From Echinicola sp. 20G (GTDB lineage: Bacteria; Bacteroidota; Bacteroidia; Cytophagales; Cyclobacteriaceae): DNA of 64,000 nt. Under the pieces are notes generated by a model, which saw only the letters and a list, made by a program, of their open reading frames with translations, was not told where the DNA came from and searched no databases. The stretch covers positions 1,983,501 through 2,047,500 of the forward strand of contig NZ_AP024154.1 in NCBI RefSeq assembly GCF_015533855.1, written 5' to 3'. The position numbers were made by a program, and so were the translations under genes. This document shows, one piece after another, positions 38,124-48,919 of the stretch (position 1 is the first letter of the stretch; each line of letters begins with the position of its first letter).

Positions 38124-39081
38124 AGCTTAATTTAAAAGTATTTGGTTCAATTTCTACCGACTTGATATAATCCGGTAAGTTCAACACTTCTATGGTAACA
38201 GTGCTATCCTCTTTATTTCGGTGTCTATAATTGAGGATTCCTTCAAACTCAACGTTCCTAAGCTCAGAAACCTTTCTTTCGTCTACTCTATAGTTCATGA
38301 GAACGGATGAAACATCCCTGGAAAGGGTGACATTTTTTGGGAAATTTTCCTCTCTTATTTTCAGTCTTTTATTGCCTTCAAGAAATGCCACGACATCAAA
38401 AGTCACTTGAATGTTTTTAGGAGAAAATTCAATGAATGGTTGTAAATCCTCAGGCATGTCAATGGAGATTGACTGGTTAAAGCTTTGTTGAATTCCTGTT
38501 TCATTCAATGCTAAGACTAAAGAGTCTCCTAAGGCATCTATTTTAGATTCAGGCCCTTTTACATGGACTGATATGGGTTCAATGGTGATTTCACTGGCAT
38601 ATTCATGATGAGGAGCAAGTTCCAAAGTTGATGTGTCGATTTTGACAATTAGATCGCTTTCGATGATTTTGTCAAAGTCAAATTTCAAGGTGTCTGTTAG
38701 AATTGCTGAAAGGTTGGTTGGAGCTAAGATTTCTCCCAGACTTCTTCTGTATTCGGAAGAAAGCAAATAGTCCTGGTTATCAGGATTGGAAAGCTCTATA
38801 GCAAATGGATTTACATTGAAATTGAAATATTTCCTGAAAAGGTCCCAACCATTGCCATTGATTTCAATTTTGATTTCAGATGGCAGTTCTTTGACTGCCA
38901 TGTATTCTTCAGCATTGTACTGGAATTCAATGGGGTAGCTGACTACTGTGGAATAGTTGTCTTTGTTCAAAGCATTCAAAACCCAAAAAGTGGTGGCTGC
39001 TATTACGCAGAGGGCCACCACTTTGATGTCAGATGCTTTCTTTTTTTGAAGCTTCCCGAAGTATTTTTGAAATCTACTCAA
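38116..39081 (-). CDS. YbbR-domain protein
   Basis: The 321-residue protein has one N-terminal membrane helix (VVALCVIAATTFWVLNAL) and extracytoplasmic beta-rich YbbR-like repeats. In Firmicutes, YbbR (CdaR) regulates the diadenylate cyclase CdaA; no cyclase gene is adjacent here, so that link is not supported. It lies between yajC and coaE in the operon, a conserved Bacteroidota order. Confidence 0.75.
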   Translation of the reverse strand: MSRFQKYFGKLQKKKASDIKVVALCVIAATTFWVLNALNKDNYSTVVSYPIEFQYNAEEYMAVKELPSEIKIEINGNGWDLFRKYFNFNVNPFAIELSNPDNQDYLLSSEYRRSLGEILAPTNLSAILTDTLKFDFDKIIESDLIVKIDTSTLELAPHHEYASEITIEPISVHVKGPESKIDALGDSLVLALNETGIQQSFNQSISIDMPEDLQPFIEFSPKNIQVTFDVVAFLEGNKRLKIREENFPKNVTLSRDVSSVLMNYRVDERKVSELRNVEFEGILNYRHRNKEDSTVTIEVLNLPDYIKSVEIEPNTFKLSYD

Positions 39082-39090
39082 GATCTCAGC

Positions 39091-39411
39091 TTATTTAGTT
39101 TCGTTGACTTTTTTTGAGAATTCAGCGGATACGGCTGATTTTTCAACTTTGATTTTAAAACCTCTGTCCAATTCTAGGATGACAGTGTCTCCTTCAATGC
39201 TGCTCACTTTAGCGTGAATTCCACCGATGGTTACTACTTGATCTCCTTTTTTAATGGAATCGATAAAGTTTTTGGCGTCTTTTTGCTTTTTCTGCTGTGG
39301 TCTGATCATGAAGAAATACATGATCAAAATGATGCCGCCAAAAAGAAATATCTGTCCATAAATGCCGCTTCCTCCGGCACCTTGCGCTTGTAATAATATT
39401 GTACTTATCAT
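39091..39411 (-). CDS. yajC: Sec translocon accessory protein YajC
   Basis: The 106-residue protein has one membrane helix (IYGQIFLFGGIILIMYFFMI) followed by RPQQKKQKDAKNFIDSIKKGD and GIHAKVSSIEGDTVILELDRG, the YajC signature. It associates with SecDF at the inner membrane. Gaps to neighbours are 2 and 9 bp. Confidence 0.93.
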   Translation of the reverse strand: MISTILLQAQGAGGSGIYGQIFLFGGIILIMYFFMIRPQQKKQKDAKNFIDSIKKGDQVVTIGGIHAKVSSIEGDTVILELDRGFKIKVEKSAVSAEFSKKVNETK

Positions 39412-39413
39412 GA

Positions 39414-39950
39414 TTACTTTTTCACCGGGCCAACGGTTTTGCTGGCTGTGGTATTTGTATTAACGGTTCCTTTTAATTTTAATCTGGTCACACTTGGAGA
39501 AGTGTTGGCTGTGATGGTTACTGTAGGGCTTTGGGCTCCTGCTTTTCCAGCAGAGTTAAAGCTTACTTTTACATGACCTTCTTCTCCTGGCTTGATAGGT
39601 TCCTTGGTCCAGTCTGGAGTGGTACATCCACAAGAGGCCTGGATATTGGAAATGACCAGTGGTGATTTGCCGTCATTTTTGAACTTGAATATGTGTTCTA
39701 CGACTTTTCCCTGGTTGATGGTGCCGAAGTCATATTCCATTTCATCAAACTTAAAGCTGCCTAAGGTAGAAGGATCGATTTTGGCTACGCTTTGCACATT
39801 GCTGGGCTTTGCCATGGCGCTATTTTGATCTTCTTCCAGTTTGGCAATTTTTTGTTCTAGTTCTGCTATTTTCTCTTTGTTTTTTGTTTCACAACTTGAT
39901 ACAAAAAGAGAACCTGCAAGGAAGATTGCAGGCAAGAATAAATATTTCAT
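39414..39950 (-). CDS. DUF1573 lipoprotein
   Basis: From ATG 39950 the product is 178 residues: lipoprotein signal MKYLFLPAIFLAGSLFVSSC, a short coiled coil, and an Ig-like DUF1573 domain (FDFGTI-like YDFGTINQGK, ASCGCTTPDW). An earlier in-frame start at 39992 would overlap the ytxH-type gene by 29 bp, whereas this start leaves 13 bp. Function unknown. Confidence 0.8.
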   Translation of the reverse strand: MKYLFLPAIFLAGSLFVSSCETKNKEKIAELEQKIAKLEEDQNSAMAKPSNVQSVAKIDPSTLGSFKFDEMEYDFGTINQGKVVEHIFKFKNDGKSPLVISNIQASCGCTTPDWTKEPIKPGEEGHVKVSFNSAGKAGAQSPTVTITANTSPSVTRLKLKGTVNTNTTASKTVGPVKK

Positions 39951-39963
39951 ACTGGATAAACGC

Positions 39964-40266
39964 TTAGTTTTTTTCTTTATTGATTTGGTCAATGAGCTTA
40001 TTCACATCACTAAGTAGGTTTTCAGCTTTGTCCTTAGCTTCTGAGATTACTTTTTTACCTTCAGACTTGGCTTCATTTATCGGAAGGTCTTTGCCTTCCA
40101 TAAGGTCTTTGATTATATCCTCAAGTTCTGCTTTGTATTTTGATAATTGGTAAGAAAGTTTGTCTCTAGTGTTATTTCCTGAGTCAGGTGCAAATAAAAC
40201 CCCCAATGCAGCACCTACGCCCGCACCGAGTACAAAAGCTAAAATAGAATTACTTTGTTTGCTCAT
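39964..40266 (-). CDS. YtxH-domain protein
   Basis: The 100-residue protein begins with a glycine-rich hydrophobic helix (ILAFVLGAGVGAALGVLFAPDSG), the YtxH hallmark, followed by long charged helices. Such proteins are linked to stress or membrane association in other bacteria. It lies 13 bp after nusB. Confidence 0.85.
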   Translation of the reverse strand: MSKQSNSILAFVLGAGVGAALGVLFAPDSGNNTRDKLSYQLSKYKAELEDIIKDLMEGKDLPINEAKSEGKKVISEAKDKAENLLSDVNKLIDQINKEKN

Positions 40267-40279
40267 AATAAAATAATAT

Positions 40280-41464
40280 TTACTTGTTATCTAAAAGGCC
40301 ACGTCCACTTTTACGGATTTTTCCTTGATCGGTTAGCTCCTTCGCCAAAACATCCAATAACCCGTTTACAAACTGCTTGCTTTTTGGGGTACTGTAAGTT
40401 TTAGAAATATCAATATACTCATTGATCGTCACTTTCACAGGGATACTTGGGAAAAACGACATCTCTGTGATAGCCATTGAGATAATGATTTTATCCGTCG
40501 AGGCAACTCGCTCAATGTCCCAGTTTTTGGTTTTTTCCGCAATTAACGCTCTGTTTTCCTCGTCATTTTCGATAGTCAAGTTAAAGATATTTTGGAAAAA
40601 TTCCTTATCCTCTTCCCAGTTTATAGCGATCTCTGGAAGGGCGTATTCTTCACCTTCTTCACCTTCGTCAATGTTTTTCAGGACCTTAATGGCCAAACTT
40701 CGCACTACCGCTTTGTTTTCAGTCCAGTTCAGGTCTTTTTCAGAGAAATAACTAAGTATAGCTTCTGTTTTGAAAATGATTTTTTTTATGAGGTCCTGGA
40801 GAATATCCAAGTCGTCTTCCTTAGAAGGTTCACTAAGTTTGATATATTCTTGATATTTGTCCCACGGTTTGACATATTCTCTAAACCACTCTTGAATCTC
40901 CAATTCCAGCTCTTCAACATCTGCCTGTTGACGGATTGTTTCGCTGGTAAAAGCAGGGTCGTTTTTAAGGAAGTCAAGGATTTTGTTTTCTGCCAAATTG
41001 AGCTCTCCGGAAAAGGCAGAAACGTGTTCTTGGTTTAGTTTTCTTTTTCGCTCGTATTCATTTTTGACATGATTGCTAAAACCGATAAGGATTTGAATCA
41101 CATTAAGGTACAGCTGAGGGATGTTTTCGGCCGCACTCACCATATTTTTCCTGAGGAATTCAAGGTCTTTTTGGTTGTTATGGTGGTACAGGTTGACGGC
41201 TTTGATGGCTTCAGACTTGATTTTTGTGCCATGTTCACCAGAAGCAATCAGTGATTTGTTGTTCAGGTTTTCGGAAAAAAGAGCAATAGTAGTTTCAGCA
41301 TCTTTTTTTAGCTGCGGTTTATCTTGAACCTCCATGCTGTTTAGGTCTGGCATAAATGCTTCCCTTACATAATCTTTGGCTAAATTTAGATTAGATGCCT
41401 TGCATTGCTCGTAAGCATATAGGTTTTGGAAGGCCTTAACTCTAAGTATTCTTCTGTTTAACAT
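40280..41464 (-). CDS. nusB: Transcription antitermination factor NusB (long form)
   Basis: The NusB domain occupies the C-terminal third (DKIIISMAITEMSFF, VTINEYIDISKTYSTPKSKQ, VNGLLDVLAKEL). At 394 residues the protein is more than twice the usual 130-145; the extra N-terminal 240 residues are helical and charged, beginning RRILRVKAFQNLYAYEQC, itself NusB-like. That long form is common in Bacteroidota. It binds the boxA RNA of rRNA transcripts with S10. It heads the minus-strand operon to coaE. Confidence 0.88.
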   Translation of the reverse strand: MLNRRILRVKAFQNLYAYEQCKASNLNLAKDYVREAFMPDLNSMEVQDKPQLKKDAETTIALFSENLNNKSLIASGEHGTKIKSEAIKAVNLYHHNNQKDLEFLRKNMVSAAENIPQLYLNVIQILIGFSNHVKNEYERKRKLNQEHVSAFSGELNLAENKILDFLKNDPAFTSETIRQQADVEELELEIQEWFREYVKPWDKYQEYIKLSEPSKEDDLDILQDLIKKIIFKTEAILSYFSEKDLNWTENKAVVRSLAIKVLKNIDEGEEGEEYALPEIAINWEEDKEFFQNIFNLTIENDEENRALIAEKTKNWDIERVASTDKIIISMAITEMSFFPSIPVKVTINEYIDISKTYSTPKSKQFVNGLLDVLAKELTDQGKIRKSGRGLLDNK

Positions 41465-41550
41465 TACCTGAATATAAAGAACGTAAATTGATGATTAAGA
41501 CTAAGCTAGGGGCTATGAAATACCTCCGCGCTTATCTCAGGCAAAGGTAG

Positions 41551-41601
41551 AAAATAAAAAGACCAAATGCACGGAATTTATCATTCATTGCATTTGGTCT
41601 T
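41551..41601 (-). terminator. Intrinsic terminator of the dehydrogenase gene
   Basis: AAGACCAAATGCA and its complement enclose a 17-nt loop; on the minus strand a T-rich run follows. Confidence 0.8.
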
Positions 41602-41624
41602 AATGAAAACGTATTGAGTAAAGC

Positions 41625-42725
41625 TTAGTAGGTTGATTTTACCTTACTAATGCTTTGGATTCTGTTCCATGCCATTTCGATGGCTGCTTGCTGAGATGGG
41701 ATTTGCTCTTTCTCTGACTTGTTTAAGATAGCATAACAAGTGTCATAGATTTTCTCAGCTTGCTGATAAGCTAGTTCCCTGTTGTATCCGCCTAAGTATT
41801 CAGCGTACACGTTGATTAATCCACCAGCGTTGATCAGGAAATCAGGCGCATAAACGATCCCTCTATCCAAAAGAATCTGACCATGTTTTTCTTCGTTTTC
41901 AAGCTGGTTATTTGCTGCACCAGAGATTACTTGACATTTTAGTCTGCTCAAAGTATCGTCATTTACTGTGGCACCAAGAGCACAAGGAGCGTAGATGTCC
42001 ATATCTACATCATAGATTTCATCAGGTGCTACCACTATAGCTCCGGTATTTTGGGCTACATCCTTCAATCTGTCTTCAAAGATATCAGTAATGTAAACTT
42101 TGGCTCCCTCTTTTACCAAATGATCGATAAGGTGTCTTCCAACCTGACCGATTCCTTGAACAGCGATTTTCTTTCCGTTCAATGAGTCAGTTCCATAGGC
42201 TTTTTTAGTAGCTGCTTTCATGCCTAAATAGGCACCATAAGCAGTTACAGGAGAAGGGTCTCCACCACCACCTTTGATTTCAGGAAGTCCGGTTACATGA
42301 GAAGTCTCCATGGCGATATACTCCATGTCGCTCGTCTTCATGTTGACATCTTCAGCAGTAATGTATTTTCCGCCCAAGCTTTGAACAAACTTACCAAATC
42401 TTCTAAGGAAAGCTTCGTTTTTAAGTTTTGGGTCGCCAATAATCACCGCTTTACCGCCTCCCAAGTTAAGTCCTGTAATGGCTGCTTTGAAGGTCATGCC
42501 TCTGGAAAGTCTCAATACGTCGGTAATGGCTTCCTGCTCGGAAGTGTAATTCCACATCCTGGTACCGCCCAATGCCGGGCCCAAAACAGTGTTGTGGATA
42601 CCGATGATTGCTTTTAGACCCGTGGCTTCATCATAGCAGATGACCAATTGTTCGTGTCCCAAAGAAGTGATTTGTCCATATATGGATGCTTCTTTGATTT
42701 TTTCCTCCGTTTTAACCTCTATCAT
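41625..42725 (-). CDS. Leucine/glutamate/phenylalanine/valine dehydrogenase family (likely leucine dehydrogenase)
   Basis: This 366-residue NAD-dependent enzyme has the catalytic segment GPALGGTRMWNY, LNLGGGKAVIIGDP with the catalytic Lys, and the nucleotide-binding GIGQVGRHLIDHL. The length and motifs best fit leucine dehydrogenase, which deaminates branched-chain amino acids to keto acids. Closely related Phe and Val enzymes cannot be excluded. It is monocistronic. Confidence 0.88.
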   Translation of the reverse strand: MIEVKTEEKIKEASIYGQITSLGHEQLVICYDEATGLKAIIGIHNTVLGPALGGTRMWNYTSEQEAITDVLRLSRGMTFKAAITGLNLGGGKAVIIGDPKLKNEAFLRRFGKFVQSLGGKYITAEDVNMKTSDMEYIAMETSHVTGLPEIKGGGGDPSPVTAYGAYLGMKAATKKAYGTDSLNGKKIAVQGIGQVGRHLIDHLVKEGAKVYITDIFEDRLKDVAQNTGAIVVAPDEIYDVDMDIYAPCALGATVNDDTLSRLKCQVISGAANNQLENEEKHGQILLDRGIVYAPDFLINAGGLINVYAEYLGGYNRELAYQQAEKIYDTCYAILNKSEKEQIPSQQAAIEMAWNRIQSISKVKSTY

Positions 42726-42872
42726 ATGAACTTTGATGTTTAGATTATGTTATATTTGGGTATATCTTTAGGTTTGGGGAAGTATTTAGAATTTAATACT
42801 CTTTTAGTCCCCTGTAAAGCTACATAAAAGATTATTGTAAAACAAAACAAGGTATTTTAAAGTTTTTATTTC

Positions 42873-44660
42873 GTGAGCTCACTCTGGAGACTGAATAAGT
42901 ATTTGTATAAATATAAGGGATATCTCCTTTTAGGAATTCTCTTTACGATCATTTCCAACATTTTTGTGATGATTCCAGCACAGCTGGTGAGAATTGCTAT
43001 CGATTACGTGGTGGAAAGCTTTAGCTTCTATCAAATGTTTGAGCAAGGCGGCGGGGCTGAAGACATCCGAAGTGCTTTCCTGGATTTTATTTTTGTATTT
43101 GGAGCCCTTATTCTGGCTATGGCTTTTTTAAGAGGTTTTTTCCTTTTCCTGATCAGACAGACCATAATTGTCATGTCAAGGTTGATAGAGTATGATCTTA
43201 AAAATGAGATTTTCGAGCACTATCAAAAGTTACCGCTAAGTTTCTATAGGAAAAACAGTACAGGTGATCTGATGGCAAGGATTACTGAGGATGTGAGCAG
43301 GGTAAGAATGTATTTTGGACCTGCATTGATGTATGGGATTAACTTGATAGTGCTATTCCCTTTGGTGATTGGCTATATGTTGACGGTAAATGTGCCTTTG
43401 ACGATTTACTCTTTACTGCCTTTGCCAGTTCTGTCCATTAGTATTTATGTGGTAAACAATATGATCAATGAGCGCTCAGAAAAGATTCAGCGGAGTCTGT
43501 CTGGGCTGAGTACTTTTGTTCAAGAGTCTTTTTCCGGTATTCGGGTTTTAAAGGCTTTTGTGAGGGAAGAAGATAGTAGCCAAAATTTTGAAACGGTCAG
43601 TGAGGAGTACAAAGATAAATCTATCAGCCTTACCAAGGTTCAATCTTTGTTTTTTCCACTTATCATGGGCTTGATTGGTGTGAGTACCATCATTACAGTA
43701 TATGTGGGAGGAAATCAGGTTATAGAAGGAGCAATAGGTTATGGGGTGATCGCCGAGTTTATTTTATATGTGAATATGCTTACTTGGCCGGTAACTTCAT
43801 TGGGTTGGGTAACCAGTATCATCCAAAGGGCTGCAGCTTCACAGACTAGAATCAACGAGTTTTTGGATGAGGAAAATCATATTCAAAGTGAAGAGCACCT
43901 TACCTTAGAGGTAGAAGGTGCCATTTCTTTTAATCATTTGTCTTTTGTATATCCAGATTCAGGGATTCAAGCGATCAAGGATATTAGTTTCAGTATTGCA
44001 CCTGGAGAATCTCTCGCCATTATTGGGACTACAGGTTCAGGAAAGTCCACTTTGGCGAATTTGTTAATGCGCATGTATGATAGTACTTCTGGGGATATTT
44101 TGATCGATGGAAAAAACATTAAAGCTTATGATATTTCTCACCTGAGAAAGAATATAGGTTACGTTCCACAAGATGTCTTTCTTTTTAGTGATACCATTAC
44201 CAATAATATTGGTTTTGGTTTGGATAAAATACCGCAAGAGGTGGTAGAGCAAGCAGCCAAAGATGCAGATGTTTATCAAAATATTATAGACTTCCCCAAA
44301 GGCTTTAACACCAAACTTGGGGAAAGAGGGATTACATTGAGTGGTGGACAAAAGCAAAGAGTGTCCATTGCCAGGGCGATCGCTAAGGATCCAGCAATTT
44401 TATTACTGGATGATTGCCTTTCTGCCGTGGATACCAAAACTGAAAATGTAATTCTCAATGCCCTAAAAGGGATAATGGAAGGAAGGACCTCCATCATTAT
44501 TTCTCACAGGGTTTCATCGGCGAAACTGGCTGATAAAATCATCGTTTTGGATGATGGACATTTGGTGGAAGAAGGTTCTCATGAAGTCCTAATGGCACAA
44601 AAAGGTGTTTATGCTGAACTTTATGAAAAGCAGACATCAGGGGAAGCAATGGAAGAATAA
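42873..44660 (+). CDS. ABC exporter, MdlA/MsbA-like (GTG start)
   Basis: This 595-residue half-transporter has six membrane helices and an ATPase with Walker A GTTGSGKST (385-393), signature LSGGQKQR and Walker B ILLLDDCLSAVD, where DD replaces the usual DE; such 'DD' exporters resemble MdlA. It starts with GTG (MSSLWRLNKYLYKYKGYLL). Its stop is one base from the stop of the convergent barrel gene, with no terminator between. With the MdlB-like exporter at 20.5 kb it could form a heterodimer, but they are far apart. Confidence 0.82.
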   Translation: MSSLWRLNKYLYKYKGYLLLGILFTIISNIFVMIPAQLVRIAIDYVVESFSFYQMFEQGGGAEDIRSAFLDFIFVFGALILAMAFLRGFFLFLIRQTIIVMSRLIEYDLKNEIFEHYQKLPLSFYRKNSTGDLMARITEDVSRVRMYFGPALMYGINLIVLFPLVIGYMLTVNVPLTIYSLLPLPVLSISIYVVNNMINERSEKIQRSLSGLSTFVQESFSGIRVLKAFVREEDSSQNFETVSEEYKDKSISLTKVQSLFFPLIMGLIGVSTIITVYVGGNQVIEGAIGYGVIAEFILYVNMLTWPVTSLGWVTSIIQRAAASQTRINEFLDEENHIQSEEHLTLEVEGAISFNHLSFVYPDSGIQAIKDISFSIAPGESLAIIGTTGSGKSTLANLLMRMYDSTSGDILIDGKNIKAYDISHLRKNIGYVPQDVFLFSDTITNNIGFGLDKIPQEVVEQAAKDADVYQNIIDFPKGFNTKLGERGITLSGGQKQRVSIARAIAKDPAILLLDDCLSAVDTKTENVILNALKGIMEGRTSIIISHRVSSAKLADKIIVLDDGHLVEEGSHEVLMAQKGVYAELYEKQTSGEAMEE

Positions 44661-44661
44661 G

Positions 44662-45276
44662 TTACCAGTTGGTGTTGTAATCAGGCCTTTGGCGACTGTC
44701 TTTTATTTTTCCTCCTCCAAATTGGATACCTAGCCCTATGCTAAAAAAGTTGCTGATGTCACTGCCAGTGATGTGGTAAGTGGCGTTCATTCTGAATTTT
44801 CCCGACACAACACCAATTCTGGGAGCAAAACCAAAATTGACCGCGTTGCTTTGTCTGTTGATGATGGTGCCATCATCAGAGTCAACGATCTCGTAATCAC
44901 TTCTTCGGTACATTCCTGTGGTCAATCCTACAAAAGGCCGGGTGTTTTCTCTTCCAAATTGATATTCAGAAGTGAAAGAAAGGTTACTAATGGCTTGGGC
45001 CTTAAAAATGGCTTCTTGATGATTGAATAGTGACTCTCCTTCTCCTAGTATATTGCTGGCAAGCTGTATCCCAAGATGAATATGATCATTTATACCGTAT
45101 CTTGGTTCTACAAAAAAGCCTCCACCAGTAGTTAATTCAGATGTGGTAGGAAAAGTTAAATTGATTCCCACATCTACCTTAAATGGTTTATAAACTTTTT
45201 CAACTCCAACTTTCTGCGCATAAAGCAGTGTGAATGTCGAAAAGAGGCAAATCGATAGGAGTATGAGTTTTTTCAT
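44662..45276 (-). CDS. Outer-membrane beta-barrel-like protein
   Basis: The 204-residue protein has a signal peptide (MKKLILLSICLFSTFTLLYA, then QKVGVEKVYKP). Its alternating strands include PRYGINDHIHLGIQL, FGRENTRPFVGLTTGMYR and FFSIGLGIQFGGGK. It is a typical small barrel of Bacteroidota, function unknown. A polar tail (KIKDSRQRPDYNTNW) follows the last strand. Confidence 0.65.
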   Translation of the reverse strand: MKKLILLSICLFSTFTLLYAQKVGVEKVYKPFKVDVGINLTFPTTSELTTGGGFFVEPRYGINDHIHLGIQLASNILGEGESLFNHQEAIFKAQAISNLSFTSEYQFGRENTRPFVGLTTGMYRRSDYEIVDSDDGTIINRQSNAVNFGFAPRIGVVSGKFRMNATYHITGSDISNFFSIGLGIQFGGGKIKDSRQRPDYNTNW

Positions 45277-45441
45277 CTATGATTAATATCAAATGAAACC
45301 ATTTATATAGGGTTGAATCAATTGAGAATTGGTGTAACTCGCTTTTGATCAGTCCGAAATATAATGTATTATCTTCAGAGTGATGTAAATCTCTTGTCAA
45401 TTTTTTAGAATAATGATATTTCGAGTTAAAAGTATGATCAC

Positions 45442-45475
45442 AAAAAAAAGTGTCCGATCACCGTCGGACACTTTT
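45442..45475 (-). terminator. Intrinsic terminator of the nrdBA operon
   Basis: AAAAGTGTCCG / CGGACACTTTT with an 8-nt loop; on the minus strand a run of eight Ts follows, 28 bp beyond the nrdA stop. Confidence 0.85.
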
Positions 45476-45502
45476 CTGTTTTTAGCTATTTGATTTATAT
45501 GT

Positions 45503-47902
45503 TTAGCTTCCGCACATTTCACAATCGTCCGGATTGTCCAATGAACATGCAATTGCATCTTGATTGTGGGATTTGGACTGATCAGCATTTGGCTGTGTTG
45601 GTTGTGGTGTGCTATTCAAGTTTGACTTGTCCACAGTGAACTGGATGGCACTAGTGGCAGCTTTGGATCTCAAATAATACATTCCGGTCTTAAGTCCTTT
45701 TTTCCAAGCATAGAAGTGCATGGATGTCAATTTGCCGAAGTTAGGTTCTTGCATGAAGACGTTCATGCTTTGAGACTGACAAATGTAAGCACCTCGATCA
45801 GCAGCCATATTGATGACCACTTTTTGAGAGATTTCCCAAACTGTTTTATAAAGGTCTTTGATGTTTTGAGGAACTTCAGGCATTGCTTGGACAGAGCCAT
45901 TAGCGGCAATGAGTCGGTTCTTCATATTATCATTCCATAAGCCTAATCTGATCAAATCTTTCATCAGGTGTTTGTTGACCACAACGAATTCACCTGAAAG
46001 TGTTCTTCTGGTGTAAATGTTTGAAGTGTATGGCTCAAAGCACTCATTGTTTCCAAGGATTTGAGAAGTGGAAGCTGTAGGCATTGGTGCAACCAAAAGA
46101 GAGTTTCTTACACCGTATTTGGCTACTCTTGCTTTTAGGTCGTCCCAGTTCCATCTGCCGGATTTAGGCGTTACTCCCCAAAGGTCAAATTGGAATTTGC
46201 CTTCAGAAACAGGAGAACCTTCATAGGTTTCGTAAGTGCCATGTACTTTTGCCAGTTCCATAGAAGTTTCCATGGCTGCGAAGTAAATGGTCTCGAATAT
46301 ATCTTCGTTTAAGCCTTGGGCTTCTTCAGAGTCAAAAGGCATTCTCAACATGATGAAGGCATCGGCAAGTCCTTGAACACCGATTCCAATTGGACGGTGT
46401 CTGAAGTTGGATCTTCTTGCTTCTTCTACTGGGTAGTAATTGATATCAATTACCTTGTTAAGGTTCTTGGTGGCCACCTTGGTGATTTCGTAGAGCTTTT
46501 GGTGGTCAAAAGACTTTTTGCCCTGGCTATCTGTTTTGATAAATTTAGGCAATGCGATAGAGGCCAAGTTACAAACCGCTACTTCATCAGGAGAAGTGTA
46601 CTCCATGATTTCTGTACACAGGTTGGAAGACTTGATGGTTCCCAAGTTCTTTTGGTTTGACTTGCTATTGGCAGCATCCTTATATAACATGTAAGGTGTA
46701 CCTGTTTCTATTTGAGATTCCAAAACCTCAAACCAAAGTTCTTGCGCTTTTACAGTTTCTCTGGCGCGGCCTTCTTTCTCGTATTTTTCGTAAAGTTTTT
46801 CAAATTCTTCCCCGTAGCATTCAGATAGTCCAGGAGCTTCGTTTGGACAGAACAAAGACCATTCTTCGTTTGCCTCAACTCTCTTCATGAAAAGGTCAGA
46901 TATCCAAAGTGCGTAGAAAAGGTCACGGGCTCTCATCTCTTCTTTACCGTGGTTTTTCTTCAATTCCAAGAAATCCTTGATATCCGCATGCCATGGTTCC
47001 AAGTAAATCGCAAAGCTTCCTTTTCTCTTACCACCACCTTGGTCAACATAACGTGCTGTCATGTCGAAGTTTCTCAGCATCGGAACGATACCGTTGGATA
47101 CACCGTTTGTGCCACGGATGTAAGAGCCTTTTGCCCTGACATTATGAATAGCAAGACCAATACCTCCAGCAGACTGGGAGATCTTGGCACATTGTTTCAA
47201 GGTGTCATAAATTCCATCGATACTATCGTCTTTCATGCTTAGCAAGAAGCAAGAGGATAATTGAGGTTTTGGTGTACCGGCATTAAAGAGTGTAGGTGTA
47301 GCATGTGTAAACCATTTCTCTGAAAGCAAGGTGTAAGTTTCAATTGCTGCATCAATATCTTCCTTATGGATACCGATGGCCACTCTCATCAACATGTGCT
47401 GAGGTCTTTCTACAACCTTATCGTCCAGTTTGATCAGGTAACTTTTCTCTAAAGTCTTATAACCGAAGAAATCGTAGTTGAAGTCCCTGCTGTAATCAAT
47501 TACTTCATCCAATCTAGCGGCATATTTTTTAACAATCCCATAAACGTCAGGAGCGATTAAAGCCGCGTTTTCACCGGTTTTAGGGTTGACATAGGTATAC
47601 AGTCTTTTCATGGTATTAGAAAAAGACTGACTAGTGGTTTTGTGCAGGTTGGAGATGGCAATCCTCGCTGCTAGAATTGCATATTCAGGGTGCTTCACTG
47701 TAAGGGAAGCACAGACCTCTGCAGCAAGGTTGTCAAGCTCAGAAGTGGTAACTCCGTCATAAAGTCCATCGATCACCTTTTTGGCGACTTCAATCGGCTG
47801 AATGTAGCGGGAGTCCAATCCGTCACAAAGGTTTTCTATTCTTGTGGTAATTTTATCGAATCTAACTGATTCTCTTCTACCGTCTCTTTTAATTACTAAC
47901 AT
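45503..47902 (-). CDS. nrdA: Class Ia ribonucleoside-diphosphate reductase, alpha subunit
   Basis: This 799-residue catalytic subunit reduces ribonucleoside diphosphates. It has an N-terminal ATP cone ([18 protein letters not shown]), the active-site Cys in [10 protein letters not shown], the NLCTEIMEY segment with the Cys/Glu pair, and a C-terminal redox pair CEMCGS that takes electrons from thioredoxin. It lies 33 bp after nrdB in the same operon. Confidence 0.96.
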   Translation of the reverse strand: MLVIKRDGRRESVRFDKITTRIENLCDGLDSRYIQPIEVAKKVIDGLYDGVTTSELDNLAAEVCASLTVKHPEYAILAARIAISNLHKTTSQSFSNTMKRLYTYVNPKTGENAALIAPDVYGIVKKYAARLDEVIDYSRDFNYDFFGYKTLEKSYLIKLDDKVVERPQHMLMRVAIGIHKEDIDAAIETYTLLSEKWFTHATPTLFNAGTPKPQLSSCFLLSMKDDSIDGIYDTLKQCAKISQSAGGIGLAIHNVRAKGSYIRGTNGVSNGIVPMLRNFDMTARYVDQGGGKRKGSFAIYLEPWHADIKDFLELKKNHGKEEMRARDLFYALWISDLFMKRVEANEEWSLFCPNEAPGLSECYGEEFEKLYEKYEKEGRARETVKAQELWFEVLESQIETGTPYMLYKDAANSKSNQKNLGTIKSSNLCTEIMEYTSPDEVAVCNLASIALPKFIKTDSQGKKSFDHQKLYEITKVATKNLNKVIDINYYPVEEARRSNFRHRPIGIGVQGLADAFIMLRMPFDSEEAQGLNEDIFETIYFAAMETSMELAKVHGTYETYEGSPVSEGKFQFDLWGVTPKSGRWNWDDLKARVAKYGVRNSLLVAPMPTASTSQILGNNECFEPYTSNIYTRRTLSGEFVVVNKHLMKDLIRLGLWNDNMKNRLIAANGSVQAMPEVPQNIKDLYKTVWEISQKVVINMAADRGAYICQSQSMNVFMQEPNFGKLTSMHFYAWKKGLKTGMYYLRSKAATSAIQFTVDKSNLNSTPQPTQPNADQSKSHNQDAIACSLDNPDDCEMCGS

Positions 47903-47935
47903 GCTAACTTGGGGATTTAGGGAGTGAAAAAAGAA

Positions 47936-48919
47936 TTAAAAGTCCTCTTCTATGGAAAACTTAGAAGAATCAGAAGCGTCTTTACCTTTCATGACACCTG
48001 CCTTCTGATAATCACCAACACGCTTCTCGAAGAAATTGGTTTTTCCTTGAAGGGAAATCATGTCCATAAAATCAAACGGATTGGTGCTGTTCCAAACCTT
48101 TTCACAGCCCAACTCTACCAATAGCCTGTCGGCCACAAACTCGATATATTGACACATCAAATCCGCATTCATTCCTATCAACCTTACTGGAAGGGCATCA
48201 GTAACGAATTCCTTTTCTATAGCTACAGCATCTTGAATAATTTCAGATACAGTTTCTTTAGGAAGGGGATTGTTGATGTGGTTAGTGTATAAATGACATG
48301 CAAAGTCGCAATGCAATCCTTCGTCTCTTGAGATCAACTCATTGGAGAAGGTAAGACCCGGCATCAAGCCTCTTTTCTTTAGCCAGAAGATAGAACAGAA
48401 GGATCCAGAGAAGAAAATTCCTTCCACTGCTGCAAATGCAATCAAGCGCTCTTGGAAATTCCCTTTGTCAATCCACCTTAAAGCCCATTCTGCTTTCTTC
48501 TTTACGCAGTCCAAGTGTTCGATTGCATTGAACAAACGGTCTCTTTCACCAGCATCCTTGATATAGGTATCGATAAGCAAGCTGTAAGTTTCAGAATGGA
48601 TGTTTTCCATGGCAATTTGGAAGCCATAGAAGAACTTTGCTTCTGTATATTGTACTTCAGCGACAAAGTGTTCGGCCAGGTTTTCGTTTACTATGCCATC
48701 ACTTGCAGCAAAGAAGGCTAAGACATGTGAAATAAAATGACGTTCATCTGCAGTCATGTTTTTCCAGTCTTTTGGATCCTGGCTAAGATCAATTTCTTCA
48801 GCTGTCCAGAAACTTGCTTCAGCTTTTTTGTAAAAATCCCAAATGTCGTCGTGCTGGATTGGGAACAATACAAATCTACTACTATCTCCTTGTGCTAATA
48901 TGGGTTCCGGTTTTTGCAT
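47936..48919 (-). CDS. nrdB: Class Ia ribonucleotide reductase, beta subunit
   Basis: The 327-residue radical-generating subunit has the diiron ligand motifs [26 protein letters not shown], and [19 protein letters not shown], and the helix [20 protein letters not shown]. It starts at ATG 48919 (MQKPEPIL); a GTG three bases earlier is less likely. The order nrdB-nrdA is the reverse of E. coli. Two identical-core palindromes lie upstream (49099, 49257). Confidence 0.95.
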   Translation of the reverse strand: MQKPEPILAQGDSSRFVLFPIQHDDIWDFYKKAEASFWTAEEIDLSQDPKDWKNMTADERHFISHVLAFFAASDGIVNENLAEHFVAEVQYTEAKFFYGFQIAMENIHSETYSLLIDTYIKDAGERDRLFNAIEHLDCVKKKAEWALRWIDKGNFQERLIAFAAVEGIFFSGSFCSIFWLKKRGLMPGLTFSNELISRDEGLHCDFACHLYTNHINNPLPKETVSEIIQDAVAIEKEFVTDALPVRLIGMNADLMCQYIEFVADRLLVELGCEKVWNSTNPFDFMDMISLQGKTNFFEKRVGDYQKAGVMKGKDASDSSKFSIEEDF

